A DNA stretch of 55,792 bases from an uncultured Prevotellaceae bacterium (GCA_900315105.1 OMXX01000029.1:1-55792), one strand, 5' to 3'; shown: positions 42,604 to 51,306, numbered from the stretch's first letter. Made by a program: numbers and translations. Notes: generated by a model not told the origin, from the sequence alone.

Positions 42604-43800
42604 CTATTGAAACAGTTTGAGGTCAACGCCTGAGCCCATTGTCTTATAGCCTTCTGCATTAGGATGCAGCCAGTCATTCTCATACAGGAACTTGCTCTGC
42701 AAAGCCTCAGGATTAGCGGAATCCCTTATAATCTTGTCAAAATCTATGACAGCATCGAAAGCTCCACTTGTGCGAATCCAAGTATTCACTTTCTTGCGGG
42801 CAGCCTCATGGTCTGCCGTGTAGTAATTATTACCCTTGAAAGGAGTTATCGTACCGCCATATACCTTTATGCCTTTTGCATGAGCCTCCGCAATCATCTT
42901 CTTGTATGCCTCGATAAGAGCGTTTGCTGTCTGCTCGCCATTACGACTACCACCAAGGTCATTGATCCCCTCAAAGATAATCACATATTTCACTCCTTCC
43001 TGCTGCATGATATCTCGTGTGAAACGCGTAGCGCCCGTAGGACCGAGACCACCACGGAGAATACAGTTACCGCCGATACCGAGATTTAGTACAGCCACAT
43101 CTTTCGTCTTTGCGTTGGCAAGAAGAGCACGCGAGAGATTATCAGGCCAACGGTCCTGCTGATTGGTGGTAGATCCACGACCATCGGTTATGGAGTTACC
43201 AAGAATAGCTACAGCGCGGGTGTTCTTGTTTCCTGTAACATCTATACCGCATATAGTGTACCAATGGTTTGTCTTCTTTGCCTTTGAGAAATCAGAACTG
43301 TTCCCCTCAACAAGATAACTTGTAGTACGACTTCCCGGATGCCCCGTCACAATCTTGTTGTCACACTCTCCATAATGAATGGTGACTGCCACATTCTCAC
43401 GATTCCCCAATTTATAGTCAATTGCATCAGAAGCAACCATCTTTCCCGGCTCTATCGTAACACCTGCTTTCCCCTTGAACTTCAGGCTTTTTGAAGTGCC
43501 GGCCTTAACATCGGCAGAAGAGCCGCTACTTTGGGCAATGGCTATCTCCACAGCCTTGATATTCAGAGGCGACTTGCCATGCTCGTTTGAGAACTTCACG
43601 CGAATCTTCTCGCCTCCCACAGATACCTGAACTATCTCACGTATGGAATTACCCGACAAACCCGGTTCTGGGGCAAGGTTATGAGGTTCAACAAGTTGCT
43701 GGGCGGTTGTCCATGTGCCAACCCATTTCTGTGCAAATGCACTATATGATGTAAAACATAGCGCAACTGAGAGCGCTATTGTCACGAAAGACTTTTTCAT
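42604..43800 (-). CDS. Exported SGNH/GDSL hydrolase
   Basis: 398 residues from ATG 43800; the open frame extends 31 codons upstream but only the Met at 43800 begins a signal peptide (MKKSFVTIALSVALCFTSYSAFAQ). AILGNSITDGRG is the GDS-like block with nucleophile Ser, EGINDLGG the block III region, and DWLHPNAEGY carries the catalytic Asp and His. An N-terminal beta region (about 25-185) precedes the catalytic domain. Probably a carbohydrate or lipid esterase in the periplasm. Confidence 0.86.
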   Translation of the reverse strand: MKKSFVTIALSVALCFTSYSAFAQKWVGTWTTAQQLVEPHNLAPEPGLSGNSIREIVQVSVGGEKIRVKFSNEHGKSPLNIKAVEIAIAQSSGSSADVKAGTSKSLKFKGKAGVTIEPGKMVASDAIDYKLGNRENVAVTIHYGECDNKIVTGHPGSRTTSYLVEGNSSDFSKAKKTNHWYTICGIDVTGNKNTRAVAILGNSITDGRGSTTNQQDRWPDNLSRALLANAKTKDVAVLNLGIGGNCILRGGLGPTGATRFTRDIMQQEGVKYVIIFEGINDLGGSRNGEQTANALIEAYKKMIAEAHAKGIKVYGGTITPFKGNNYYTADHEAARKKVNTWIRTSGAFDAVIDFDKIIRDSANPEALQSKFLYENDWLHPNAEGYKTMGSGVDLKLFQ

Positions 43801-43979
43801 TCTTATAAGTTTTTTGGTTAATTTTCTATATCTATTCCTATATTCATAGACGTATTGACAAGGCAAAAGTTTAATCAGGAAAAAGAAAAACAACCTATCG
43901 AGGGAATTTCCTATACATCATTAGGGGAAAATCCCTGCCATTGTAGGGAAAAGTCGTTTGATTGATAATAATTATATAT

Positions 43980-43987
43980 TAACTTTG
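43980..43987 (+). promoter_or_regulatory. Bacteroidetes -7 box (TAACTTTG)
   Basis: TAACTTTG with TTTG at 43957-43960, 19 bp upstream, as -33 element. It starts the leader of the His-rich gene with CACTC. Confidence 0.75.
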
Positions 43988-44115
43988 CACTCAGAAATCA
44001 GAGACATCCACCGCTCTGCGAGCGACGTCGATTATTTCTCTCGTGCGAGGTTGCTTCGCACGTTGCACTCAGAAATAAGACAAAAAAAATTATAACATTC
44101 TAAAACTATACAATT
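43988..44115 (+). ncRNA. Structured 5' leader, copy 4, upstream of the His-rich gene
   Basis: Begins CACTCAGAAATCAGAG. CGCTCTGCGAGCG is a short hairpin, GAAAT/ATTTC closes the first domain, and CGTGCGAGGTTGCTTCGCACG forms the second. TTGCACTCAGAAAT occurs twice (about 43985 and 44063), framing the folded part. Shared with copies at 387, 18936 and 29014 (minus). Confidence 0.6.
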
Positions 44116-44511
44116 ATGAAAAAGTATATTCTCACCCTCATCGCAATGGTATTCATTTGCACAGGTTCAGTTTCTGCACAGCATCATCATCATGGTCCTC
44201 ATCATCGTGTTGAAGTAGTTCATCACCGTCATCATCACCATCATCATGGCAGACATCATCACCACGCTGTGGTTGTTGAACCAGTACATGTAAGACATCA
44301 TCATCACCACGCTCCTGTAGTCGTAGAAAGACCAGTAGTTGTAGAGCGTCCGGTTGTTGTTGAGCGTCCAGTAGTTGTAGAGCGTCCGGTTGTTGTTGAG
44401 GAGCGCTGTCATCGTCATCACCGCCATCATCACTGTCATGGTGATAAGGCAGGAGCTGTAATAGCAGGTGCTGTGGCAGGAGCAGTTCTCACTTCAATAC
44501 TCACCCGATAA
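44116..44511 (+). CDS. Histidine-rich exported protein with valine-rich repeats
   Basis: 131 residues. Signal peptide MKKYILTLIAMVFICTGSVSAQ, then about 30 His in clusters (about 23-75 and 105-117), separated by tandem RPVVVE hexapeptides (about 78-101), and a small-residue glycine-zipper-like end (AGAVIAGAVAGAVLTSIL). Two Cys flank the last His cluster. The His clusters suggest binding or buffering of Ni, Zn or Cu in the periplasm; the C-terminal segment may insert in membrane. I do not recognise a named family. The 18-nt repeat coding for RPVVVE is prone to length change. Expression probably runs through the structured leader; an imperfect terminator follows at 44603-44638. Confidence 0.75.
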   Translation: MKKYILTLIAMVFICTGSVSAQHHHHGPHHRVEVVHHRHHHHHHGRHHHHAVVVEPVHVRHHHHHAPVVVERPVVVERPVVVERPVVVERPVVVEERCHRHHRHHHCHGDKAGAVIAGAVAGAVLTSILTR

Positions 44512-44602
44512 AAAATTGAAACAGTTTGTTAAGTTATCTACACGAATTTAATAGGATTTGTATTCAGGTAATAAAGTTAGTTTCTCCAATAGAACTGAAA
44601 AA

Positions 44603-44638
44603 AGACAGTCAGAAGCGAAGCGTCGTTTCTGGCTGTCT
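44603..44638 (+). terminator. Imperfect intrinsic terminator
   Basis: AGACAGTCAGAA pairs with TTCTGGCTGTCT, loop rich in GCGAAGCG, followed by a weak T run. Likely ends the His-rich transcript. Confidence 0.55.
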
Positions 44639-44726
44639 TCTATTATGTTAATATTGACGTACGCTAACACAGAAATCCTTATTGTTACCCGTTACTTGTT
44701 ATTGCAGGGTTAGAAATGCTGTTGTG

Positions 44727-44845
44727 CCCTCGTTCAGCCTTCGTTGTGCCTTCGCTCTGAGTCCGCTCCTAGGACTATAGGATGAACGGACTTACAACGG
44801 ACTTACAACGGACTTATAACGGAGGTACATCGGAACTACATCGAA
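44727..44845. repeat. 11-nt-period array with an inversion in the middle
   Basis: 44727-44770 is four 11-nt units (CCCTCGTTCAG, CCTTCGTTGTG, CCTTCGCTCTG, AGTCCGCTCCT). After a 9-nt joint, 44780-44845 is six 11-nt units in the opposite orientation (for example CTTACAACGGA twice). Read on the minus strand the second set is TCCGTTGTAAG-like, as at 33690. Confidence 0.85.
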
Positions 44846-44923
44846 GGAAGTTGGAAGTTCTCGCAGAATCTCATTGAAAGCCCGTATCAACTTGAGAGAT
44901 GGTTTGGGAATAGGTTTTTTCAT
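44792..44923 (-). CDS. Possible 43-aa basic peptide
   Basis: ATG at 44923 opens a 43-codon frame starting MKKPIPKPSLKLIRAFNEIL and ending inside the 11-nt array (TAA, complement at 44792-44794). The first 30 residues look protein-like (basic, amphipathic helix). No promoter box was found. Not recognised; may be spurious. Confidence 0.3.
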   Translation of the reverse strand: MKKPIPKPSLKLIRAFNEILRELPTSFDVVPMYLRYKSVVSPL

Positions 44924-44975
44924 AGTTTTCCATGCGGAGTAAACGAATTCAGTATGATGTCAACGAAATCAGGAT

Positions 44976-45442
44976 TGTGTAAACCTTTCCAGGAAACCGA
45001 CAACCTTTCAAGTATGATGTCAACGAATGCCCAAAATCAGGAAAGACGCCTTTAGAATGTATGGGATAGTCCCTTTATTTGGTAACAGTTACTATGTTAC
45101 CTTTCTTTCCATAGTGATGCCGATGCCGTCTCACCTACGCATAACACAGATTATATAAGAAGCTCCAAAAGCGACAAAGGTAACATAGTAACTGTTACCA
45201 AACACACACACCCGGAAAGCTACTTTATAATGCTTATTATATAAATAAATATTATTTATTTATATAATAAGACCTTTAGGATGTATGGGGGGATAGTCCC
45301 CTTATTTGGTAACAGTTACTATGTTACCTTTCTTTTTCCTTAGTGATGCAGATGCCGTCTCACCTACGTATAACACAGATTATATAAGACACTCCACAAA
45401 CGGCAAAAGGTAACATAGTATCTGTTACCAAACACACACACC
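44976..45442. repeat. Inverted-repeat element C, two tandem units around an AT palindrome
   Basis: Unit 1 (about 45044-45214) and unit 2 (about 45269-45442) are direct repeats, both starting with a TTTAGRATGTATGG block. Each contains arms GGTAACAGTTACTATGTTACC (45081, 45308) and the reverse complement (45179, 45409; the last with one mismatch). In unit 1 the pairing is 27 nt (45078-45104 with 45176-45202). Between the units 45234-45270 is a 17+3+17 nt palindrome of only A and T. Upstream CAACCTTT and GTATGATGTCAACGAA blocks resemble the start of element A. Confidence 0.85.
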
Positions 45443-45572
45443 GATATAGGTCTATTAGGGGCTGCTCATCGTCTGCCATAATCCACTCTTCTTATTTGAA
45501 AGCGTTTTTCGTTTTCAAATTATATCATTGGTGCCCGATGACATCACGAAACGCGACTCCATAGAATTTCAT

Positions 45573-46286
45573 TTAGTTCACCTCATTGGTCAATGTGAGT
45601 GACATTACATCGCCCAAAGAGTGAATATCATGGAAGAGTTCCACGAAATCTGTACGGTCATTGGTGCGCACAATGAAGTTGAAAGTAGTGAAGTTCTCCG
45701 TATAGTCATAACGCAGATACTCGTATGACAGATGTACATTGTGCCTCTTGAAGCAATCGTGGTAAACATTTGAGTCCTTGACGATTCTTGACACCTTCAA
45801 CCTTATCACATTCTGCTCTGTGCCCTTGAGGAATATCTTCTCAAAGAACTCGAAAGCCTTCAAGATGGCAATGATAAGGAAACAGGCAGCCGTGGCAATG
45901 ACAAACATTCCTGCACCAACCGCCAAACCAATACAGGCAGTCATCCATATACCCGCAGCTGTGGTCAGTCCCCTGACAGAGCCTTTCATCTGAATGATGG
46001 CGCCAGCACCGAGGAAACCGATACCTGATATTACCTGAGCCGCAATACGTCCTGGGTCTCCGTTCTTCAATCCCATGTATTCCTGTGGGATATATATGGA
46101 AATGAGCATGGCAAGAGTTGCTCCCATGGAGATAAGGGCAAACGTGCGCATACCTGCCACCTGTCCTTTCTGACGACGCTCAACGCCTATCACTCCTCCG
46201 AGTAACAGACTAATAAACAACTTGTATATTGCTCCAATAGCATTAACTTCCGAAGCGCATATCTGAGTATAGATTTCGTTTAGCAT
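45573..46286 (-). CDS. MgtC/SapB-family membrane protein
   Basis: 237 residues from ATG 46286; the open frame reaches 46442 but a -7 box at 46352-46359 excludes that start. Five membrane segments in the first 160 residues with GGVIGVERRQKGQVAGMRTFALISMGA and GIGFLGAGAIIQMKGSVRGLTTAAGIWM, the family signature. The C-terminal 80 residues form an ACT-like cytosolic domain. Relatives are tied to Mg2+ limitation and F-ATPase regulation. Probably expressed alone. Confidence 0.9.
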   Translation of the reverse strand: MLNEIYTQICASEVNAIGAIYKLFISLLLGGVIGVERRQKGQVAGMRTFALISMGATLAMLISIYIPQEYMGLKNGDPGRIAAQVISGIGFLGAGAIIQMKGSVRGLTTAAGIWMTACIGLAVGAGMFVIATAACFLIIAILKAFEFFEKIFLKGTEQNVIRLKVSRIVKDSNVYHDCFKRHNVHLSYEYLRYDYTENFTTFNFIVRTNDRTDFVELFHDIHSLGDVMSLTLTNEVN

Positions 46287-46351
46287 ATTATTTTTCTTAT
46301 TAGATTGTTTGATTATTGAGTGCTTCCTCGCAAGAAGCTGATTTGTGAGTA

Positions 46352-46359
46352 CAAAGATA
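46352..46359 (-). promoter_or_regulatory. Bacteroidetes -7 box (TATCTTTG)
   Basis: Minus-strand TATCTTTG followed by TAC, 65 bp before the MgtC-family ATG at 46286. It decides that start. Confidence 0.72.
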
Positions 46360-46443
46360 AGTTTTTTCTCATAATTAACATACAAATCTCTCAAAAAAAT
46401 GAAGAAAAACAGGAAAAAAGCATCTCTACCCTCTCCAAGCAAG

Positions 46444-46476
46444 AAAAAAAGAAACCCGCCTCATAACGGGGCGGGC
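46444..46476 (-). terminator. Intrinsic terminator of the GH3 gene
   Basis: CCCGCC (46455-46460) pairs with GGCGGG (46470-46475), followed on the minus strand by a run of mostly U. Confidence 0.82.
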
Positions 46477-46497
46477 CTCAATTTATTCAAAAAAAAC

Positions 46498-49440
46498 TTA
46501 CTTTACAGAAAAATCCAAGACCTGTAAATCTTTGTCAAGTGAAGAACTACCGTACATAATCTGATATTTACCAGAGCGTGTAGAAAGCTCATCAATTGAC
46601 GGATCATAGTATTCAAAAGATTCGCCATCGAGTGTGATCACAGCCTTGCCAGTCTCACCAGCCGCAAGTTTAATCTTCTGGAAGCCTTTCAGCGACTTGA
46701 TAGGAGCATCGGCATATTCCAATGCCTTTACATATACCTGAACGATTTCCTCACCTTCACGGTTACCTGTATTTGTAACAGGTATGGTGACTGTTATCTT
46801 GCCGTCCTTCTTCATAGAAGACTTAGAGAGTTTTGCCTTGCCATAGTTGAATGTTGTATATGACATTCCATAGCCGAATGGGTAGAGAGCGTTGCCCTTG
46901 AAGTAACGGTATGTACGGTTTTCCATACTGTAGTCAAGGAAGTCAGGCAGGTCGTTGTTTGATGTGTAGAATGTAACAGGAAGCTTGCCTGAAGGGTTGT
47001 AATCGCCGAAGATTACATCAGCAAGTGCCTTTGCACCACCCTGTCCAGGATACCAAGCCTGAATGAGAGCATCATACTTGTCCTCAACACTTCCGAATGC
47101 GATAGCAGAACCAGAGCAGTTAACCATAACTACAGGCTTACCAGTTCCGCGCATAGCCTCAAGCAGTCTCTGCTGTACCTTTGGAAGCTCGATGTCGGCC
47201 TTATCGCCACCTTCACCTTCCATACTTGCAGAGATACCGCCAATCACGATAATAGCATCTGCCTGCTTAACATCATTGGCGATGTCGGTATAGTCAACAA
47301 GCTTTCTCTCGCAGATATCACCACGGAGCATAGCGAAGTTGCCATTGCCACGACGATACTCAATCTCGATATTGTATGTCTCGCCCTCCTTTACTGGGAA
47401 TGACTTATATTCAGGTGCTCTGCCGAAACCGAAACGACGGCGTGAAGGCTCAGCCTTTTCTACAACCTCACCGTTTACCTTGAGGATATAGCCGTTATCG
47501 GTAGTGAGAGTGTACTTCATATCACCTGTGAAGGTTGACTTATAAGTACCTGTCACACGTACGGAAATCTTCTCTGTGCTTACTCCCTGTGCGAATCCCC
47601 ATCCTCCGAATGTTGAGAAGTTGAACGCATCAGTATAGTAACCAGTAACTGCAGGCTCTCCCTCAAGCTCGTTGTTGTTCCAGAACTCAACGAATGCGCC
47701 CTTTCCGTCATTGAAATCCTTCAGATGACCGATTGTGTTGTATTCGTCGGCAAGAGTACAAGCCTTGTGATAGATTACCTTTGCACCAGGAACGGCATTC
47801 TTGATACCTTCAAGCAAAGAGTGCTTGTGATTATCAGTAGGAGTTCCACCATAGTTTCCGTTAAGAAGCTCCACATCATCAGCATTAGGACCAACAACTG
47901 CGATTGTCTTGATATCCTTTGAAAGAGGGAGAATACCATTGTTCTTCAGAAGAACCATAGACTCGCGAGCTGCCTGAGTTGCAAGATCGTTGTTTGCCTC
48001 ACTACTGATTACATCAGGTGTAAGGTTAGCCCAAGGAAGCATATCAGCAGGGTCGAACATACCAAGCTCGAAACGTCCCATGAGTGTCTTTCTAAGATGA
48101 TCGTCAAGAACAGACTCCTTTATCAAACCCTTCTGGAGAGCCTCTGTAAGTACCATGAATACCTTACCACACTCAAGGTCTGTACCATTAAGAACAGCAT
48201 CAACAGAAGCTGAGAGAGGATCCTTATGAGTCTCGTGCTGCCCCTTATTATAGAAGTTGTTGATAGCATCACAGTCAGTCAAAACTATTGCGTCATAGTT
48301 CCACTTACGGCGGAGAATATCTACCAAGAGGCGGTCACTTGTGCAGCAAGGCTTGCCTTCATAACGGTTATATGCACACATCACCTCTCTTACGTTAGCC
48401 TTCTTAACCAAAGCCTTGAAAGCTGGGAGATAGGTTTCCCAGAGGTCACGCATAGAGACGGTTGCGTTATATGAGTGGCGAAGAGGTTCCGGACCGCTAT
48501 GAACTGCATAGTGCTTTGCACAGGCATGAGTCTTGAAGTATTTGTCATCATTACCCTGCATACCAAGAACGGTCTGAACACCAAGAACAGCATTCATGTA
48601 TGGGTCCTCACCACAAGTCTCCTGACCACGTCCCCAACGAGGATCACGGAAGATATTCACGTTAGGACACCAGAAAGTAAGCTCTGGATTGCCAGGATAG
48701 TATGTCATGCCCATAGGAACATTGAACACGTTATGGTCAGAACGGTTCCAGTTGGCACGAGCCTCGTCAGAAACGGTTGAGAACACATCATACATAAGCT
48801 TCTCGCTAAAGGCTGCTGCCATACCGATAGGCTGAGGATATACGGTATATCCACCCTGACGAACGCCATGACAAGCCTCGCTCCACCAGTTGTATGAAGG
48901 AATGCCAAGACGGTCAACAGAAATTGACTTGTTCATCATCAGACCTACCTTCTCCTCTGGAGTAAGAAGAGAGATAAGGTTCTCAACACGCTCCTCACGA
49001 GAAAGACTTGGGTCTTGGAAAGGATATTTGTACTTGCTGTCCTGCTGGGCAACTACTGAATTTGCCTCGCCGACAACAGCTTTTGCAGAAAGAGCTCCAA
49101 GAGTATTCCCCTCGGCATCAATAAGTTCAACGCTGCGGTATGTCTTTCCTGAAGCATTATTAGGAGAGAAAGCCAACAACACCTTAGCCTCTTCTCCAGG
49201 CTTAATGGCATTAGAAGGATAATGGGCTGTGATGCAATCACAACTTGCATTCGTCTTGGCAATCCTTACAGGAGCCTTAGACACATTCTTGAATGTAAAC
49301 GTATGACACACAGTACCTTTGGCTGCATCAATAGCGCCAAAGTCCCATTCATAAGTATCAAACGACAACGAACTTCTGTTTCCCGCAGAAGCCGGAATAA
49401 AAGCTATAGACAGGGCTATAGAATAAATAATTTTCTTCAT
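46498..49440 (-). CDS. Exported glycoside hydrolase family 3 enzyme with N-terminal DUF1573 domain
   Basis: 980 residues. Signal peptide (about 1-20). Residues about 25-122 match DUF1573: WDFGAIDAAKGTVCHTFTF, NASCDCI and KPGEEAKVLLAF. The GH3 domain follows from about 138: FRDPRWGRGQETCGEDP, KHYAVH, and VLTDCDAI with nucleophile Asp389. A PA14-like insert lies at about 585-700 in the C-terminal sandwich domain, and a fibronectin-III-like domain closes the protein. It is most like beta-xylosidases and beta-glucosidases of Bacteroidetes. Fusion to DUF1573 is unusual in my experience. Terminator directly downstream; upstream neighbour is the BspA-type gene. Confidence 0.88.
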   Translation of the reverse strand: MKKIIYSIALSIAFIPASAGNRSSLSFDTYEWDFGAIDAAKGTVCHTFTFKNVSKAPVRIAKTNASCDCITAHYPSNAIKPGEEAKVLLAFSPNNASGKTYRSVELIDAEGNTLGALSAKAVVGEANSVVAQQDSKYKYPFQDPSLSREERVENLISLLTPEEKVGLMMNKSISVDRLGIPSYNWWSEACHGVRQGGYTVYPQPIGMAAAFSEKLMYDVFSTVSDEARANWNRSDHNVFNVPMGMTYYPGNPELTFWCPNVNIFRDPRWGRGQETCGEDPYMNAVLGVQTVLGMQGNDDKYFKTHACAKHYAVHSGPEPLRHSYNATVSMRDLWETYLPAFKALVKKANVREVMCAYNRYEGKPCCTSDRLLVDILRRKWNYDAIVLTDCDAINNFYNKGQHETHKDPLSASVDAVLNGTDLECGKVFMVLTEALQKGLIKESVLDDHLRKTLMGRFELGMFDPADMLPWANLTPDVISSEANNDLATQAARESMVLLKNNGILPLSKDIKTIAVVGPNADDVELLNGNYGGTPTDNHKHSLLEGIKNAVPGAKVIYHKACTLADEYNTIGHLKDFNDGKGAFVEFWNNNELEGEPAVTGYYTDAFNFSTFGGWGFAQGVSTEKISVRVTGTYKSTFTGDMKYTLTTDNGYILKVNGEVVEKAEPSRRRFGFGRAPEYKSFPVKEGETYNIEIEYRRGNGNFAMLRGDICERKLVDYTDIANDVKQADAIIVIGGISASMEGEGGDKADIELPKVQQRLLEAMRGTGKPVVMVNCSGSAIAFGSVEDKYDALIQAWYPGQGGAKALADVIFGDYNPSGKLPVTFYTSNNDLPDFLDYSMENRTYRYFKGNALYPFGYGMSYTTFNYGKAKLSKSSMKKDGKITVTIPVTNTGNREGEEIVQVYVKALEYADAPIKSLKGFQKIKLAAGETGKAVITLDGESFEYYDPSIDELSTRSGKYQIMYGSSSLDKDLQVLDFSVK

Positions 49441-49669
49441 TAAGTTTAGTATAATAATTTTTTGCTTTACCTTTTACACAAATACTTTATCTACGATAAA
49501 GACGCAGAAAAACAGATAAGGTTTAACGAAATAACGGCATTTTATCGCTTTTGTCCACAGAAATATCGGTTTTATACAAGAACGATTTATAACACAAGAA
49601 CAAGCAAACAATCTACATCCGTCTTTTCTCCAAAACGCAAAGACGCAGAGGCGCAAAGCATTATTAGGG

Positions 49670-50848
49670 TTATAATGCTTGTATAGATGCCTTTTTAAAA
49701 TAACGCTTTAAAGCTTTCTTATATACCTCTATGCTATTAGCTGGAACATATACGGGGATAGATTTGTTTACACCTTCAAAAACATCTTCCCCAAACACAG
49801 GAGGTGTACTTCCTTCAGAAGTGACAGAGGTGAGACCTGAACAACCTCGGAAAGCACAGTGTCCAATATTCGTCACGGAGTTAGGAATTGTGACAGAAGT
49901 GAGACCTACGCATTTATCGAAAGCATAATCTCTAATACTTGTCACGGAGTTACCAATTATGACAGAGATGAGACCTATACATTCTTTGAAAGCACTATAA
50001 TCAATGGTCGTTACAGAGTTAGGAATAGTGATAGAGACGAGATTATTGCAGCCATAGAAAGTTCTATCCTCAATAGTCGTCACAGAGTTCGGGATAGTGA
50101 TGGAAGTGAGATTATTGCAACCATAGAAAGCAGACCCTCCTATACTCGTTATGGAGTTCGGGATTGCAACTGACGTGAGACCTCTGCAATTGGCGAAAAC
50201 TTTCTCTCCTATGCTCTTCACAGAGTTTGGGATAGTGACAGAAATGAGACATGAGCAGCCATTGAAAGCATAAGCTCCAATACTTGTCACGGAGTTCGGA
50301 ATTGTGATAGAGGTGAGATTATAGCAGTCAAAGAAAGCAAAATCACAAATTTGAGCCGTTCCCTCCTTCACAGTAATTTTAGTATTTGCAGGCATTTCTC
50401 CATTAAACCTGTATAGAACACGTCCTAAATAATCCATACCATAAGGTCTATTTTTCGCCCATTTTGTTCCATAGAAAGCATGCCAACCAATGCTTGTCAC
50501 GGAGTTCGGAATAGTGATAGAGGTTATCCCCCAGCAGTAAGAAAAAGCATAATTACCAATGTTTTTCATTCCATTTTCTATTACTACTTTCTTGATTTTA
50601 TCTCTTTGAGAAAACCAAGGAGCAGAACTGCCAAAGTCATTGTCTTCATATGTCAAATCATAGTCAGGCTTACTAAAATCCTGAAAACAACGGCTCAAAT
50701 ATGGATAATTATCTATCAAATCATAATCAGGCATACTCGTTCCAGATATGGTCAATGTACCATCATCTGACAGAGTCCATTCTATCTCCGCTTGAATTGC
50801 AGAGAATGAAAATAGGGCAAAAAATATAAGGAGTAGATACTTTCTCAT
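49670..50848 (-). CDS. BspA-type leucine-rich-repeat exported protein
   Basis: 392 residues. Signal peptide MRKYLLLIFFALFSFSAIQA, a short opening domain (WTLSDDGTLTISG), then about nine 23-residue LRR_5 repeats (consensus LTSVTIPNSVTSIGxxAFxGCxx) from about 90 to 345, and a C-terminal cap with PVYVPANSIEVYKKA. BspA-like proteins in this phylum bind host proteins or surfaces. The 69-nt DNA repeats are diverged but alignable, so length variation between strains is likely. Own promoter at 50904-50911. Confidence 0.9.
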   Translation of the reverse strand: MRKYLLLIFFALFSFSAIQAEIEWTLSDDGTLTISGTSMPDYDLIDNYPYLSRCFQDFSKPDYDLTYEDNDFGSSAPWFSQRDKIKKVVIENGMKNIGNYAFSYCWGITSITIPNSVTSIGWHAFYGTKWAKNRPYGMDYLGRVLYRFNGEMPANTKITVKEGTAQICDFAFFDCYNLTSITIPNSVTSIGAYAFNGCSCLISVTIPNSVKSIGEKVFANCRGLTSVAIPNSITSIGGSAFYGCNNLTSITIPNSVTTIEDRTFYGCNNLVSITIPNSVTTIDYSAFKECIGLISVIIGNSVTSIRDYAFDKCVGLTSVTIPNSVTNIGHCAFRGCSGLTSVTSEGSTPPVFGEDVFEGVNKSIPVYVPANSIEVYKKALKRYFKKASIQAL

Positions 50849-50903
50849 AACTGTTTAGTATTTTCGAGGTATTTAGTATAATGCCATAACATACCATCGG
50901 ATG

Positions 50904-50911
50904 CAAAAATA
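50904..50911 (-). promoter_or_regulatory. Bacteroidetes -7 box (TATTTTTG)
   Basis: Minus-strand TATTTTTG followed by CATC, 55 bp before the BspA-type start. Confidence 0.65.
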
Positions 50912-51068
50912 CACAAAATATCTAATAGAACCAAATATTTACGTAAAAAATAATTTATAAATGCATTCGACGGTTACGAACAGAAACTAAGACTCTTGAT
51001 TATACGTTTTACCTTCGTTGCTCTTTCTATGCTTCTCCCTTGTACCTCCCAACCAAACTCGATGATAA

Positions 51069-51145
51069 TACCATAATAATACCATTATATTACCATTATA
51101 ATACCATAATAATACCATTAACTATGGTAATATAATGGTCTTATA
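51069..51145. repeat. 11-nt-period AT-rich array with inverted end units
   Basis: Five 11-nt units (TACCATAATAA, TACCATTATAT, TACCATTATAA, TACCATAATAA, TACCATTAACT) followed by two inverted ones (ATGGTAATATA, ATGGTCTTATA). Same period as the TCCGTT arrays but unrelated sequence. Confidence 0.85.
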
Positions 51146-51253
51146 AAGGTTAAATTATTGTGTTTTTATAGTTTTATCAACGGGATAAATACCTATGTGA
51201 AGGTATAATGAAGGTGTAAGATTAAAGTGAAGCGTGTTTAGTTTAAGGAGTGA

Positions 51254-51306
51254 AAGGAGTACAAGACGATGGTTTTTATCGCCCAAGGTATCGTCTTGAA
51301 CTCCTT
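51254..51306. repeat. Inverted repeat AAGGAGTACAAGACGAT
   Basis: 51254-51270 pairs with 51290-51306 at 16 of 17 positions, loop 19 nt. Two further direct copies of GAACTCCTTAC lie at about 51298 and 51330. It could be a leader or terminator hairpin or part of a mobile element. Confidence 0.7.

Noticed and set aside
44167..44439. 90-codon antisense frame in the His-rich gene
   Set aside because: A Met-rich mirror of CAT (His) codons; coding evidence is all on the plus strand (signal peptide, promoter).
46287..46442. 52-residue N-terminal extension of the MgtC-family protein
   Set aside because: The promoter box at 46352-46359 lies inside it and the extension is Phe/Lys-rich, not family-like.
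49850..50560. Regular 69-nt spaced repeats as a CRISPR-like array
   Set aside because: They are codons of leucine-rich repeats in one open frame with a signal peptide.
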